From contig JADCRB010000066.1 in assembly GCA_021464245.1 (NCBI GenBank), positions 5,675,435 to 5,739,434 on the forward strand: a DNA stretch of 64,000 nucleotides. The letters are read 5' to 3'. Position numbers and translations under genes: made by a program. Below, piece by piece: positions 1-11,306 of the stretch. Source of the DNA: Carallia brachiata (lineage: Eukaryota; Streptophyta; Magnoliopsida; Malpighiales; Rhizophoraceae). Numbering within the stretch: position 1 is the stretch's first letter; each line of letters begins with the position of its first letter. Below the pieces are notes generated by a model. The model had not been told where the DNA came from and searched no databases. It saw only the letters and a program-made list of their open reading frames with translations.

Positions 1-1604
1 TGCTGCCAGCATCTCCTTCTCATGGGCTGAGTACTGCTGCTATGCATTATTCAGTTTTTGACTCTCATAGGCAATGGGGTGGCCTTCCTGAACCAACACA
101 CCTCCAGTGTCTTTGTCTGAGGCGTCAGTTAGCACACTGAAAGGCAACTCAAAATCAGGCGGCCTTATGACCGGCTCTGTGGACACCACTACCTTCAACT
201 TATCAAAGGCTGCTTGGCATTCTGTGGTCTACCTCCAGGGTCTATCCTTCTTGAGTAAGTTTGTCAATGGGGCCACCTTTTTGGAGTAACCCTACACAAA
301 CTTCCGGTAGTAGTTAGACAAACCAAGAAATGATCTCAACTCAAACACTTTGGTAGGGACCTTCCACTCCACTATTGCCTGGACTTTTCTCTCGTCCATT
401 TTAACCTGCCGTCAACTCACCCTATGCCCAAGGAACATATAATTGGTGTTCTCTCAACCTAGACAACACCATTAGGTGGGATAGTTGATCCTCCAAGGAC
501 TCACTGTACACAACAATATCATCCAGATATACAACCACAAAATGATTAATGAAGTCATGAAACACATCATTCATTAAATTATAGAAAGTAGCAGGGGTGT
601 TAGTTAAACCAAATTGCGTCACCAAGAATTCGTAGGAGCCATAGCGAGTGATGCACGTGGTTTTCCCCTCATCTCCTTCTGCAATCCTGACTTGCCAATA
701 TCCAGACCGCAGATCCAGCTTGGTGAAATATGAGGCTCTCGCTAGCCTATCAAAAAAGTCTGCTATCAATGGAATAAGGTACTTGTTCTTTACCATCACC
801 TTGTTCAGAGCCCTGTAAACAACACACATCCGCAGGAAGCCATCGTGTTTCCTTTGAAAGAACACTGGGGCACCATATGGCGCTTTGGAGGGCTGAATTA
901 GGCCTGCATCCATCAACTTCGTCAACTGCTTCCTCAGTTCTGCCGACTCTAGCAGACTCATGGAATATGGGGCTTGTGCTGGTGCTTTGGAACTAGGCAC
1001 AAAATCGATCTTCTGGTCAGTGGCACGCCTCAGGGGAAGACATTTAGGGAGTTCAGGAGGCATCACGTCAGTGAACTCTCCTAACAGATCCGCCACACTG
1101 TCAAGCACCTCCGTAACAATGCCTTCTTTGATCTCCATCAAAGCCGCAAAGTAGCTGACTTCTCTTTTCTTCAGCCCATGCTTTACCTGCATAGCTGACA
1201 GCATAGGCACCCAACTTCCAACGAATACTGGAAGAGGGAGTGAACGTTCCAAAAACAAAACATTGATGATCCTCATGCATGATCATGAGACCACCCAAGT
1301 GAGGCAACCGAGCAATTTTTGCGCTCACAATGAAATCAACCCCCAGTAGGATATCAAAATCATCTAACAGAACCACAGTGAAGTTAAGCATACTAGACCA
1401 ATTGCCCATAGTTACCTCCACTCCCAGTGCCGTGCAAAGCACCTCCCGAGCTGCCGAGTTGACTGCCTTCATTCGACTCCCGGTCCTGGTGACTTTCAGA
1501 CCCAGTGACTCCACCATCCTCTCAGCAACAAAGTTGTGGGTAGCACCCGTGTCAGCCATTGCGATCAACTCTTTATTACTGAGCCCGATCTTCACATACA
1601 TCAA
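1..1604 (-). pseudogene. Chromovirus A pol fragment: protease, reverse transcriptase, partial RNase H
   Basis: The protease carries the aspartic active-site motif DTGATHNF (DTGA codons near 1542-1553). RT carries the catalytic YLDDIVVYS block (near 526-540), preceded by the family motifs [20 protein letters not shown] and FGLTNTPATF. The RNase H start (LTDAS) lies near 117-135. Compared with copy C there is a deletion of about 46 nt near 437, between the YLDD block and the next conserved block, which shifts the frame so that the RT frame ends at 422. Single changes also hit conserved residues, for example VDYRAL to VVYRAL and MPFGL to TQFGL. In an intact element these domains would be released from a Gag-Pol polyprotein and copy the RNA into DNA. 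This copy cannot do so. Confidence 0.9.
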
Positions 1605-2694
1605 GCCGAATTGTGGGCACGTCCAGCATGCATAGCACTCACCAACTGTAGAGGATTGACATAAGAGGGGCCAACATCATCCGAGAGGCCACTTTCCTCA
1701 GCAACTATGGCACTTAACCTCTCCCACTTCGAGCACTCCTTGGCCCTATGTGGTCCATTACAAATGAAACATCCCAAGTTAGTTTTGCCTTTATCTTGTT
1801 CTTGGTAGACGGCTTTGCCTTTATCCTTGCCGCCACCATTGTGCTTATCCTTCTTGACTCTCTTCTTCTTCTTGCCCTTGTCTTTGGACAGCTTCCCAAC
1901 ATCAGAATCAGGAGACTTGTTGATCCGAAAATCAACTAAACCATCAGCCACAGCCATCGCTGAAGGAAGGTCCTTCAGACCTTGCCTTCTAAGCTCGAGT
2001 TGAGCCCAAGGTTGAAGACCAGATAGGAAGTTGAAAGCTTGTCCTCATCTGACATGTTTCAGATGTCAAGCATCAAGGAATTGAATTCCTTCACGTAGTC
2101 ACGCATCATGCCATTCTGCTTCAACTGCTTCAGGGACTCCCTTGCAACCCATGACGTGTTGCAGGGCAAAAATTTGTCCTTCAATTCCTTCTTTAGGCTC
2201 TCCCACGTCTCGATCTTAGGCCTGCTCACACTTGCATCGTCATCCAACTGAGTCCGCCACCACAGCTTGGCGTCCTTAGCCAGATACATGCTGGTCAGAT
2301 TGACCTTCTCATCGTCTGGCCCTCGGGCAGCTTTGAAGTACTGCTCCATATCCCACAGAAAGTTCTTGATCTCTTTGGCATCCCTCGCTCCCTCAAAGGC
2401 TTTAGGCTCCGGCACCTTCACCTTGGTCGAGCCCTCCACAACAGCTCCGTATGGTTGAGAGGCTACAACCTTCTTGAGGATGGCTATCTTTGCTTCCATC
2501 TCATCAAGCTGAAAGGCTGTATTCTTAGAGGCCACCACCTCATGTTGCTGCTGTAGATCGATTATGTACTACTCATGGAGTGCCAACGTCGTAAAAAACA
2601 CGGTGAAATTTGTATCCTCTGGAAGTTCACCCAGTACCTCAAAGAGTTTGGCTACGCGCTCACATACAACATCAAGACACGAACCACCTGCCAT
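1601..2694 (-). pseudogene. Chromovirus A gag with zinc knuckle, broken
   Basis: The likely start is the ATG at 2694, 29 nt downstream of the LTR end on this strand; it begins MAGGS, as in the other copies. An in-frame stop follows near 2570, and the next stretch begins MVASKNTAFQLDE. The middle carries the retrotransposon Gag domain, with family landmarks LWDMEQYFKA, AKLWWRTQLDD and DYVKEFNSLMLDI. After a frameshift near 2000 the C-terminal part has a lysine-rich stretch and one CCHC-type zinc knuckle (CFICNGPHRAKEC, CX2CX3HX4C spacing). Gag forms the particle that packages element RNA. In copies C and D the frame continues straight into protease, as expected for a single gag-pol frame; here it is interrupted. 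Confidence 0.88.
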
Positions 2695-2709
2695 TGGTTG
2701 AACCTTTTT

Positions 2710-2721
2710 GCTCTGATACCA
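2710..2721 (-). other. Primer binding site, initiator tRNA-Met type (copy A)
   Basis: On the minus strand the sequence TGGTATCAGAGC lies 2 nt inside the LTR end. It matches the 3' end of plant initiator tRNA-Met, the usual minus-strand primer for many plant LTR retrotransposons. It fixes both the element orientation and the LTR boundary at 2724. Confidence 0.85.
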
Positions 2722-2723
2722 GC

Positions 2724-3553
2724 TGTCACAGGGCTAATTTTCTCACCCAAACTCTTGCCTTGTGAAGGCACTAAATCACACATAGTCTCAGCCAACCCCA
2801 CACACAACGATTTGCACAATAGAACTTTGTAAGTAGGCACACAACTCACACACTCAAAAGGGGCACAAGAGCATATACGGGAACCTTTCCAACCTTTTAT
2901 TACTTAACTCAAGTAATACAAAGGACAATCACTTGAACTGTCAACAGTGTTTCACTATTCTCTCTGAGTGATTCTCTTCCGCTGAGTACAAATGACGACC
3001 CATAGGGTCTATACATCACTGACACCCCAGCTATCTAGGTCTTGGAGATAAACATTATCTCCCCATGATCTCTATCGTGCCTGATAACCCTTATCTTCCC
3101 ACGTTCTCATCCATGGCTTGATCCTGATAAGCCTTATCTACCCACGATCCTTTGCCATGCACGATCAGATTAGCATTATCCCGATGCTCGACCAACCGGA
3201 TAGAGCAACACCCTCACGTCCCCACGTTCCGCACGTCCCCACGTTCCACACGTCCTAGGAGACTCGGTGCCACGCAGTGCCATACAGACTTTGCCAAAAC
3301 CTAGTCTTGTGTTTTGGGCCTCTTGGCCCAAGCCCATGACCCATCTGATGGAGCCCACGAACATATAGCCCCGCATCCTTTGTCCAGTCCAAGTCTTGGT
3401 TCACACTGGGACCCACATGTCGGCCCATGCCTAAGCTAACCCTATCAGCTTTCACCTTGCCTTAGGGAGTGCCCAGCCACTCTAAAGTCCCATGATAGGA
3501 ATTGGTGCAAGGTGCCGTCATCTCCCGCATGCCAAGTGTTCAAGGGGCTAACA
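2724..3553 (-). repeat. 5' LTR of chromovirus A (830 bp)
   Basis: On the minus strand the repeat begins TGTTAGCCCC at 3553 and ends CTGTGACA at 2724, so it has the TG...CA ends of an LTR. It aligns along its length with the LTRs at 10833, 17447, 22844, 55408 (inverted) and 60457. The TATA region is decayed (TATACATCAC instead of TATATATAG on the plus-strand reading near 3009-3020). Bases 3554 onward are 18S rDNA, beginning with the duplicated target GTAGG. Confidence 0.9.
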
Positions 3554-3773
3554 GTAGGCCTCTATCCTACCATCGAAAGTTGATAGGGCAGAAATTTGAA
3601 TGATGCGTCGCCAACACGTTGGCCATGCGATCCGTCAAGTTATCATGAATCATCAGAGCAACGGGCAGGAGCCCGCGTCAAACTTTTATCTAATAAATGC
3701 ATCCCTTCCAGAAGTCGAGGTTTGTTGGACGTACTAGCTCTAGAATTACTATGGTTATCCGAGTAACAGGTAC
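3554..3773 (-). rRNA. 18S rRNA fragment (5' region), interrupted
   Basis: This is the reverse complement of the 18S segment that includes TAGATAAAAG, GATGCATTTATTA and the conserved AGCTCTAGAATTACT stretch. It starts at the LTR insertion point (GTAGG) and stops near 3773, about 120 nt short of the 18S 5' end, where satellite begins abruptly. Sequence changes against the plant consensus show that it is a relic. Confidence 0.9.
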
Positions 3774-6700
3774 TTTCATCTCGCCTTTTATACTCGTGTG
3801 GTCTAATCGTTTATACTCGCATGGGCAAGGAGTTTGGTTTTGTTGTTGTTGCTGTATCGACTTTTACACTCGTGCATGTAAGGTGCATGCTTTATTGTTG
3901 CTGTCTCGGCTTTTATACTCTTGCTGGCAAGGTGTATGCTTTCCTGTTGTCGTCTCACCTTTTATACCCATGCGTGCGTGGAGTATACTTTTGTTGTTGT
4001 GTGCCGTCTCACCTTTTATACCCACATGGGCAAGGATTCTGCTTTTATTGTAGTGTCCTCTCACCTTTTATACTCGGTCGGGTAAGGATTATACTTTTGT
4101 TGTTGTACTTATCCTTTTTTATACTATTACGGGCAATGAGTCTACTTTTATTGTTGTTGCTATTTTGCCTCTTATACTTATGCAGGCTAGGTGTCTGCTT
4201 TGCTATTGTTGCTGTCTCGCCTTTTATACTAGTTTCGGCAAAGAGCATACTTTTGTTGTTTTACTTTTTGCCTTTTATACTCTTACGGGCAAGGAGTCTG
4301 TTGTTGTTGTTATTATTGTCTCGCCTTATAGACCCATGTAGGCAAGGCGTTTGGTTTTGTTGTTGCTATCATTCTTGTCTTTTATACTCGTGCAGGTAAA
4401 GAGTGTACAATTGTTGTTGTAGTTTCTGGTTTTTATGCTCTTGTAGGCAAAGTGTCTGGTTTTGTTATTGTTGTCGTCTCACGTTTTATACTCATGCGGG
4501 CAAAGAGTATGCTTTGTTATTGTCGTGTTGCCTTTTTATTCTTGTTGGCAGCGAGTATGCATTTATTGTTGTTGTAGTCTTGCCTTTCATGCTCGTATAA
4601 GCAAGAAGCCTGCTTTTGTTGTTGTTAATGTGTTGCCTTTTATTCTCGTTCAGGCAAGCAACATGCTTTGTTATTGTTGTCTTGCTGTTTATACCCATGC
4701 GGGCAAGGAGTATACTTTGTTGTTGCTGTCTTGCCTTTTATACTTTTGTAAGCAAGGAGTTTGCTTTTGTTGTTGTTGATGTCTAGCTGTTTAATTCATG
4801 CGAGCTAGGAGTCGGTTTTGTTGTGGTTATCGTATCTCCATTTGTAGTCATGCATGCAAGGAGTATACTTTAGTTCTTTTACTTTTTTCCTTTTAAACTC
4901 TTGCACGCAAAGAGTCTACTTTTACTGCAGTTGCTGTCTAGACTTTTATGTTCAGGCAGGAAACAAGTCGGGTTTTGCTGTTGTACTTGTTGTGTTTTTT
5001 ACTCTTGCGGGCAAGGAGTTTGTTTTTGTTGTTGCTGCCGTCGCGCCTTTTTGCACTCGTGCGGGTTAGGAGTCTGCTTTTCTGTTGTTATCGCCTCGCC
5101 TTTTATACTCAGGTGGGCATTGAGTATGCTTTTGTTGTTGGACTTTTTGATTTTTATACTCTTGCAGGCAAAGAGTCTACTTTTGTTGTTGTTGCTATCT
5201 TGCCTTTTATACTTATGCGGGCAACGATAGTAGTTTTGTTGTTGTTACTGACTCACCTTTTATACTCATCCGGGCAAGGTGTATGCTTTGCCATTGTCGT
5301 CTCGCCTTTTATTATTGTGCGTGCAAGGAGTATGCTTTTGTTGTCGTTGTCGCCTCTCCTTTTATACTCGCACGGCCACAGAGTCTGCTTTTGTTGTAGT
5401 TGTCCTCTTGCTTTTTATACTCATACGGCTAAAGCGTATGCTTTGCTGTTGTTGTTTAACCTTTTATACTCGTGCGAGCAAGGGGTATGTTGTTGTTGTT
5501 GCCGTCATGCTTTTATACTTGTGTGGGTAAGGGGTCAGGTTTTGTTGTTGTTGCCGTCTTGCCTTTCATATTTGTGCGGGCTAGAAGCATGCTTTGTTGC
5601 TGCCATCTTACATTTTACACTAGTATGAGTAAGGAGTTTGCTTTGTTGTTACCGTCTTGCCGTTTATACTCATGAGTGCAAAGAGTATGCTTTTTTGTTG
5701 CCGTCCTGCCTTGCATACTCTTGTGGGTAAGGAATCTGCTTCTATTGTTGTTGCCGCTATTCCTTTTATAGTCGTGAGGGTTAGGCGTTTGCTTTGCTGT
5801 TGCTACCGTCTACCATTTTATACTCGTATAGGGAATGAGTATACATTTACTTTTTTGCTTTTCGTCTTTTATACTCCTGCGCACAAGAAGTCTACTTTTG
5901 CTATTGTTACTGTCTCACATTTTGTACTCGTGCAAGCTGGCAGCCTGCTTTGCTATTGTCACCGTCTCGCCGTTTATGCTCGTGCAAGCAAGGATTATAC
6001 TTTTATTTTTGCGTTTTTTGCCTTTTATAATCTTGTGAGCAAGGAGTCTACTTTGACTATTACTGCCATCTCGTTTTTATACTCGTACAGACAAGCAGCA
6101 ACCTTTGTTCTTGCAGTCTCAGCATTTATACTCCAGCAAACAAGGATATGCTTTTGTTGTCAAGGCCTTGCCTTTTATACTCTTGTGGGTAAGGAGTCTG
6201 CTTTTGTTGTTGATATCGTCTCGCCTTCTATACTCGCGAGGGCTAGGCGCCTGCTTTGCTATTATTATCGTCCTGTCATTTATACTCATGTGGGCAAGGA
6301 GTATGCATTTAATATTGTGCTTTTTGCCTTTAATATTATTGTAGGGAAAGGATCTACTTTTGTTGTTGTTGTCGCCCCTCTCTTTACACTCATATGGGCA
6401 AGGAGTCTAGTCTTGTTATTGTCCTTGCCTTGCCTTTTACACTCGTACGGGCAAGCAGCATACTTTGTTGTTGTCGTCTCACATTTTATACTCGTGCGAG
6501 TAAGGAGGATGCTTTGTTGTTATCGTCTTGTCTTTTAAACTCGTGTGAGCAAGAAGTATGCTTTGTTGCCACCTCCCCTTTTATGCTCGTGTGGGCAAGG
6601 TGTCTGGTTTTGTTGTTGCTGCCGTCTCATCTTTTATACTCATGCTGGCAAAGGGTATGCTTTTCTATTGCTATTTCTCCTTTCATACTCGTGCTGGCAG

Positions 6701-9700
6701 GGAGTATGCTTTTGTTGATGTTGCCTTCTCGCCTTTTATACTGATACATGCAAGGAGTCTAGTTTTGTTATTGTTGCAGTGTCACCTTTATACTCACGAG
6801 GGCAACCAACATGCATTGTTGTTGACGTGTCGCATTTTATACTCGTGTAACGAAGGAGTCTACTTGTGTTGTTGCTGGCATTTAGCCTTTTAAGTCATAC
6901 AGGCAAGGAGTCTGCTTTTCTGTTGTTACTGTGTTGCCTTTTCTACTCGTGCAGGCAAGGAGTACAGTTTTGTTAATTTGCTTTTCGCCTTTTATATATA
7001 CTCTCGCAGGCAAAAAATATACTTTTGTTGTTGTTGCTGTCTCACCTTTTATGCTCACTTGGGCAAGGGGTCTAGTATTGTTGTTGTACTTGTCGCCTTT
7101 TTTGCTCTTGCAGGCAAAGAGTCTGCTTTTACTGTTGTTGCCATCTCGCCTTTTATACTCGTGCAGGTTAGGAGTCTGCTTTGCTATTATTGTCGTCATG
7201 AGTTTTATACAAATGCTGGCAACGAGCATAATTTTGTTGTTTTACTTTTTGCCATTTATGCTCTTGTAGGCACAGAGTCTGTTTTTGTTGATGTTGATGT
7301 CATGCCCTATATGCTCGTGCAGGCAAAGATTCTATTTTTCCTATTGTTACCGACTTGCCTTTTATACTCATTCGAGCAAGGAGTATGCTTTGCTGTTGCT
7401 GACAAGCCTTTTACACTCGTGCGGGCAATGAGCATGCTTTGTTGTTGTTGTCCTTCCTTTTATGCTCATACGAGCAAGGAATATGGTTTGTTGTCGATGT
7501 CTCGCCTTTTATACTCGTGCGGGCAAGTAGTATGCTTTTTTGTTGCTGTTGTTCAGGAAAGGAGTCTGGTTTTGTTGTAGTTATCGTCTTGCCTTTCATA
7601 CTCGTGCCACCAAGGAGTATACTTTTGTTGTTTTTGTTGTCTCACCTTTTATACTCGTGCGGGCAAAGAATTTGGTTTTGTTGTTGTCGCTGTCTCACCT
7701 TCAATACTCACGTGGGCAAGGGGTTAGTATTTGTTGTTGTTGGCGTCTTGCCTTTTATACTCGTGCAGGCAAAGGGTATGCTTTACTGTTGCCATCTCAC
7801 CTTTCCTACTCGTGCGAGCAAGGAGAATGCTTTTGTTGTTGTTGCCGTCTCGCCTTTTGTACTCATTTGGGAAAGGAGTCTGGTTTTGTTGTTGTTTCTT
7901 CCCATGTTATACCCGTGCAGGAAAAGAGAATGCCCTTTTGTTGCCTTCTCGCCTTTTACACTCATACGAGTGAGGATTATGCTTTGTTGTTCTCATATCG
8001 CCCTTTATACTAAGACAGGCGAGGAGCATACTTTTGTTGTTGTACTTGTCTCCTTTTATACTCTTGCGGGTAATGACTTTGTTTTTGTTATTGTCACTGT
8101 CTCACTTTTTATATTCTTGCGAGTAATGTGTCTGATTTTATTGTTGTTGTTGTCTCGCCTTTTATACTCATGCATGCTAGGAGTCTACTTCATCGTTCTT
8201 ACTGTCTTACCTTTTATACTCGTGCCACAATGAGTATGCTTTTATGGCTGTACTTTTCGCCTTTTATAATCTTTTGAGCAAGGAGTCTAGTTTTGTTGTT
8301 GTTGCTGTCTCGCCTTTTATACTCGTACGAACTAGGAGTCAGCGTTGCTATTGTTGCCCTCTCCCCTTTTATACTTGTATGGGCAAGGAGTATACTTTTG
8401 TTGTTGTACTTTTCGCCTTTCTATTCTTCGGGCAAGGAGTCTATTTTTGTTGTTGCTCTTGTCTTACTTTTCATACTCGTGCAGGTAAGGAGTCTGTTTT
8501 TGTTGTTGATGTCGTCTCACATTTGACACTCACACAGGCAAAGAGTATACTTTTGTTGTTGTACTCCTGGCCCTTTATACTCTTACGAGTGAGGAGTCTG
8601 GTTTTGTTACAGTTTCCGGCTTACCTTTTATACTCTTGCAAGCAATCAACAAGCTTTGCGGTTGCCGTCTCACCTTTTATACTTGTCCGGGCAAGGAGTA
8701 TGCTTTGTTGTTGTCATCTCGCCTTTTATACTCTTACAGGCAAGGATTCTACTTTTGTTATTATTACCGTCTTGCCTTTTATACTCGTGCGGCCTAAGCG
8801 TTTGTTTGTTGTTGTTACCGTCTCGCCTTTTATGCTCGTGCAGGGAAGGAGTATGCTTTATTTTTGTGCTTTTTCCCATTTGTATTCTTGCAGGCAAGGA
8901 GTCTACCTTTGCTATTATTATCGTCTCAGTTTTTATACTCGTGCAGGCAAGGAGTATGGTTTTGTTGTTGTTGGCATCTTGCCTTTTATACTCTTGCGGG
9001 CTAGAAGTCTACTTTGCTATTGTTGTGATCACGCCTTTTATACCCGTGCAAGCACGAAATATGCTTTTGTTATTGTTGTCGTCTAGCCTTTTATGCTCGT
9101 ACAGGCAAGGAGTCTGGTTTTGGTGATGTTGTCATCTTGCCTTTTATACTCTTGCAGGCAAGGAGTATGCTTTTGTTGTTATTGCCATCTTGCCTTTTAT
9201 ACTGGTGCAGACAAGGAGTCTAGTTTTTTGTTGCCATCTCGCTTTTAAACTTGTGCCAGTAAAGAGTGTGCTTTGTTGTTGCCACCTTACCTTTTATCCT
9301 CGTTTGGGCAAGGAGTATGCTTTAATGTTGCCGCCTCACCTTTTATACTCATGCAAGCAGGGTATATGCTTTTGTTGTTGTTGCTGCCTCGCCTTTTATT
9401 CTCTTGCAGCCTAGAAGTATGCTTTGTTGTTGCCGTCTCACCTTTGATACTCGTGCGGGCATGGAGTATGCTTTTGTTGTTGTTACCTTCTCGCCTTTTA
9501 TACTTGTACAGACAAGGGGTCTAGGTTTATTGTTGTTGCCGCCACGCTTTTTACACTCGTACGGGAAAGCAGCTTGCTTTATTGTTGTCGTCTCGCCTTT
9601 TATAGTCATGCGGGTAAGGAGTATGCCTTGTTGTTACCGCCCCACTTTTTATAGTCGTGCGGGCAAGCATCATGCTTTGTTCTTGCCGTCTTACGTTATA

Positions 9701-9746
9701 TAGTCGTGCAGGCAAGAAGTATGCATTTTTACTGCTGTCTCGCCTT
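3774..9746 (+). repeat. Satellite array 1, monomers of about 49-55 bp
   Basis: This is a tandem array of roughly 115 degenerate monomers. A typical monomer starts CTTTTATACTCGTGCGGGCA, continues AGGAGTATGC, then a run of TTGs, and ends GCCGTCTCGC. Monomer types differ in the second half: a long TTG run with GCCGTCTCGC, a shorter run, or GTTGTACTTTTCGC. The types recur in a loose multi-monomer order. The G+T-rich strand is plus throughout. The consensus has no TAA, TAG or TGA on the plus strand, which explains the long hydrophobic reading frames (up to 293 codons at 5657-6538). The array begins inside 18S sequence and ends inside chromovirus gag. I do not recognise it as a named satellite. Confidence 0.93.
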
Positions 9747-10803
9747 GCACTCACCAACTGCAGAGGATTGACACGAGAGGGGCCAACATCATCCGAGGGG
9801 CCACTCTCCTCAGCAACTATGGCACTTAACTTCTCTCGCTTGGGGCACTCCTCGGCCTTGTGTGCTCCATTACATATGAAACAACCTGAGTTAGTTTTAC
9901 CTTTACCTTGTTCTTGGTAGGCGGCTTTGCCTTTATCCTTGTCACCACCGTTGTGCTTATCCTTCTTACCTTCCTTTTTCTTCTTGCCCTTGTCTTTGGG
10001 CTGCTTCCCATCATCAGAATTAGGAGACTTGTTGATCCGAAAATCAACTAAACCATCAGCCGCAGCCATTGCTGAAGGAAGACCCTTCACACCTTCCCTT
10101 CTAAGCTCGAGTTAAGCCCAGGGTTGTAGGCCAGAAAGGAAGTTGAAAAGCTTGTCCTCATCTGACATGTTGCAGATGTCAAGCATCAAGGAACTGAATT
10201 CCTTCACGTAGTCATGCACCGTACCACTCTGCTTCAACTTTTTCAAAGATTCCTTCTCAACCCATGACGTGTTGCAGGGCAAGAACTGGTCCTTCAACTC
10301 CTTCTTTAGGCTCTCCCACGTCTCAATCTTGGGCCTACCCATACATTCATCGTCATCCAATTGAGTCCACCACCACAGCTTGGCGTCCTTGGCCATATAC
10401 ATGCTGGTTAGATTGACCTTCTCGTTGTTTGGCACTCGGGTAGCTTTGAAGTACTGCTCCATATCCCACAGAAAGTTCTTGATCTCTTTAGCATCCCTCG
10501 CTCCCTCGAAGGCTTTTGGCTCTGGCGCCTTCATCTTGGTCAAGCTCTCCACAACACCTCCGCTTGATTGAGAGGCTACAGCCTTCTTGAGGATGGCTAT
10601 CTCTGCTGCCAACTCCTCAAGCTGAAAAGCTGTGTTTGAAGAGGCCACCACCTCTTATTGCCGCTGCACATCGATTATGTACTGCTCATGGAGCGGCAAC
10701 GTTGGGAACACGGTGAAATTTGCACCCTCCAAAAGTTCACCGGTACCTCAAAGAGCTTGGCTATATGCTCACGTATAGCATCAAGACCCGAGCCACCTGC
10801 CAT
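9747..10803 (-). pseudogene. Chromovirus B gag with zinc knuckle, fused to satellite at its end
   Basis: The ATG at 10803 begins the MAGGS-type start used by the family. A long open stretch from 10651 to 10112 carries the Gag core (LWDMEQYFKATRV, DAKLWWWTQLDD, DYVKEFSSLMLDI). A frame break near 10100 is followed by the second stretch with the lysine-rich region and the zinc knuckle CFICNGAHKAEEC (CX2CX3HX4C; the usual GPH is GAH here). That second frame runs on into antisense satellite until 9551, so its last 65 or so codons are not retroviral. In an intact element this protein would form the nucleocapsid. Confidence 0.88.
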
Positions 10804-10818
10804 TGGTCGAACCTTTTT

Positions 10819-10830
10819 GCTCTGATACCA
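10819..10830 (-). other. Primer binding site, initiator tRNA-Met type (copy B)
   Basis: TGGTATCAGAGC on the minus strand, two bases from the LTR end at 10833, identical to the sites of copies A, C and D. Confidence 0.85.
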
Positions 10831-11120
10831 GCTATCACAGGGCTAATTTTCTCACCCAAAATTTCGCCTTGTGATGGCACTAAGTCTCACTTAGTCTCAG
10901 CCAATCACACACACAACGATTTGCACAATAGAACTTTGTAAGTAGGCACACAACTTACACACTCAAAAGAGGCACAAGAGCATATACAGGAACCTTTCCC
11001 AACCTTTTATTACTTAACTCATATAATACAAAGGAACAATCACTTAAACTCTCAACAGTGTTTCATTCTTTCTCTCTGAGTGATTTCTCTCTTTCACTGA
11101 ATATAAATGACAACCCATAG

Positions 11121-11133
11121 GGTCTATATATAG
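11121..11133 (-). promoter_or_regulatory. TATA box of the copy B LTR
   Basis: The minus strand reads CTATATATAGACC, a strong plant TATA element, followed by the U3/R border. It is intact here and nearly intact at 23132-23141 and 60743-60752, and is decayed in copies A and C. Transcription would run right to left toward gag. Confidence 0.6.
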
Positions 11134-11160
11134 CTGACACCCCCAACTATCTAGGGCTTG

Positions 11161-11306
11161 GAGATAAACATTATCTCCCCACAATCTCTATCGTGGCTGA
11201 TAACCATCATCTTCCCACGTTCTCATCCATGACTTGATCTTGATAAGCCTTATCTCCCACGATCATCCATCACTTGATCTCGATAAGTCTTATCTACCCA
11301 CGATCC
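11161..11306 (-). promoter_or_regulatory. Repeated GATAA/TTATC motifs upstream of the LTR TATA box
   Basis: About 30-175 bp upstream of the TATA box, the minus strand carries several spaced copies of a motif like ATCGTGGGAGATAAGG, some followed by CTTATC so that they form short GATAAG-CTTATC palindromes. The number of copies differs between LTRs. Direct repeats of this kind in U3 commonly act as enhancer units in plant LTR elements; that role is inferred here. Confidence 0.45.

Larger units (their letters stand above)
1..3553 (-). mobile_element. Chromovirus (Ty3/gypsy) copy A, 5' half: LTR, gag, protease, RT, start of RNase H
   Basis: This is a minus-strand LTR retrotransposon that enters from the left window edge inside RNase H and runs through RT, protease and gag to its 5' LTR at 2724-3553. 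The order LTR, primer site, gag, zinc knuckle, protease, RT, RNase H is that of Ty3/gypsy elements. It is assigned to the chromoviruses because the related copies D and G carry a chromodomain before the 3' LTR. The integrase half lies outside the window or is lost. The right end abuts 18S rDNA at 3554. Frameshifts and stops make it defective. Confidence 0.93.

Noticed and set aside
3774..9746. Long hydrophobic reading frames (up to 293 codons) as membrane proteins or a new gene family
   Set aside because: They follow the tandem monomer exactly, exist in all three plus phases, shift phase with monomer length, and lack any conserved start or non-repeat part. They are explained by the stop-free monomer.
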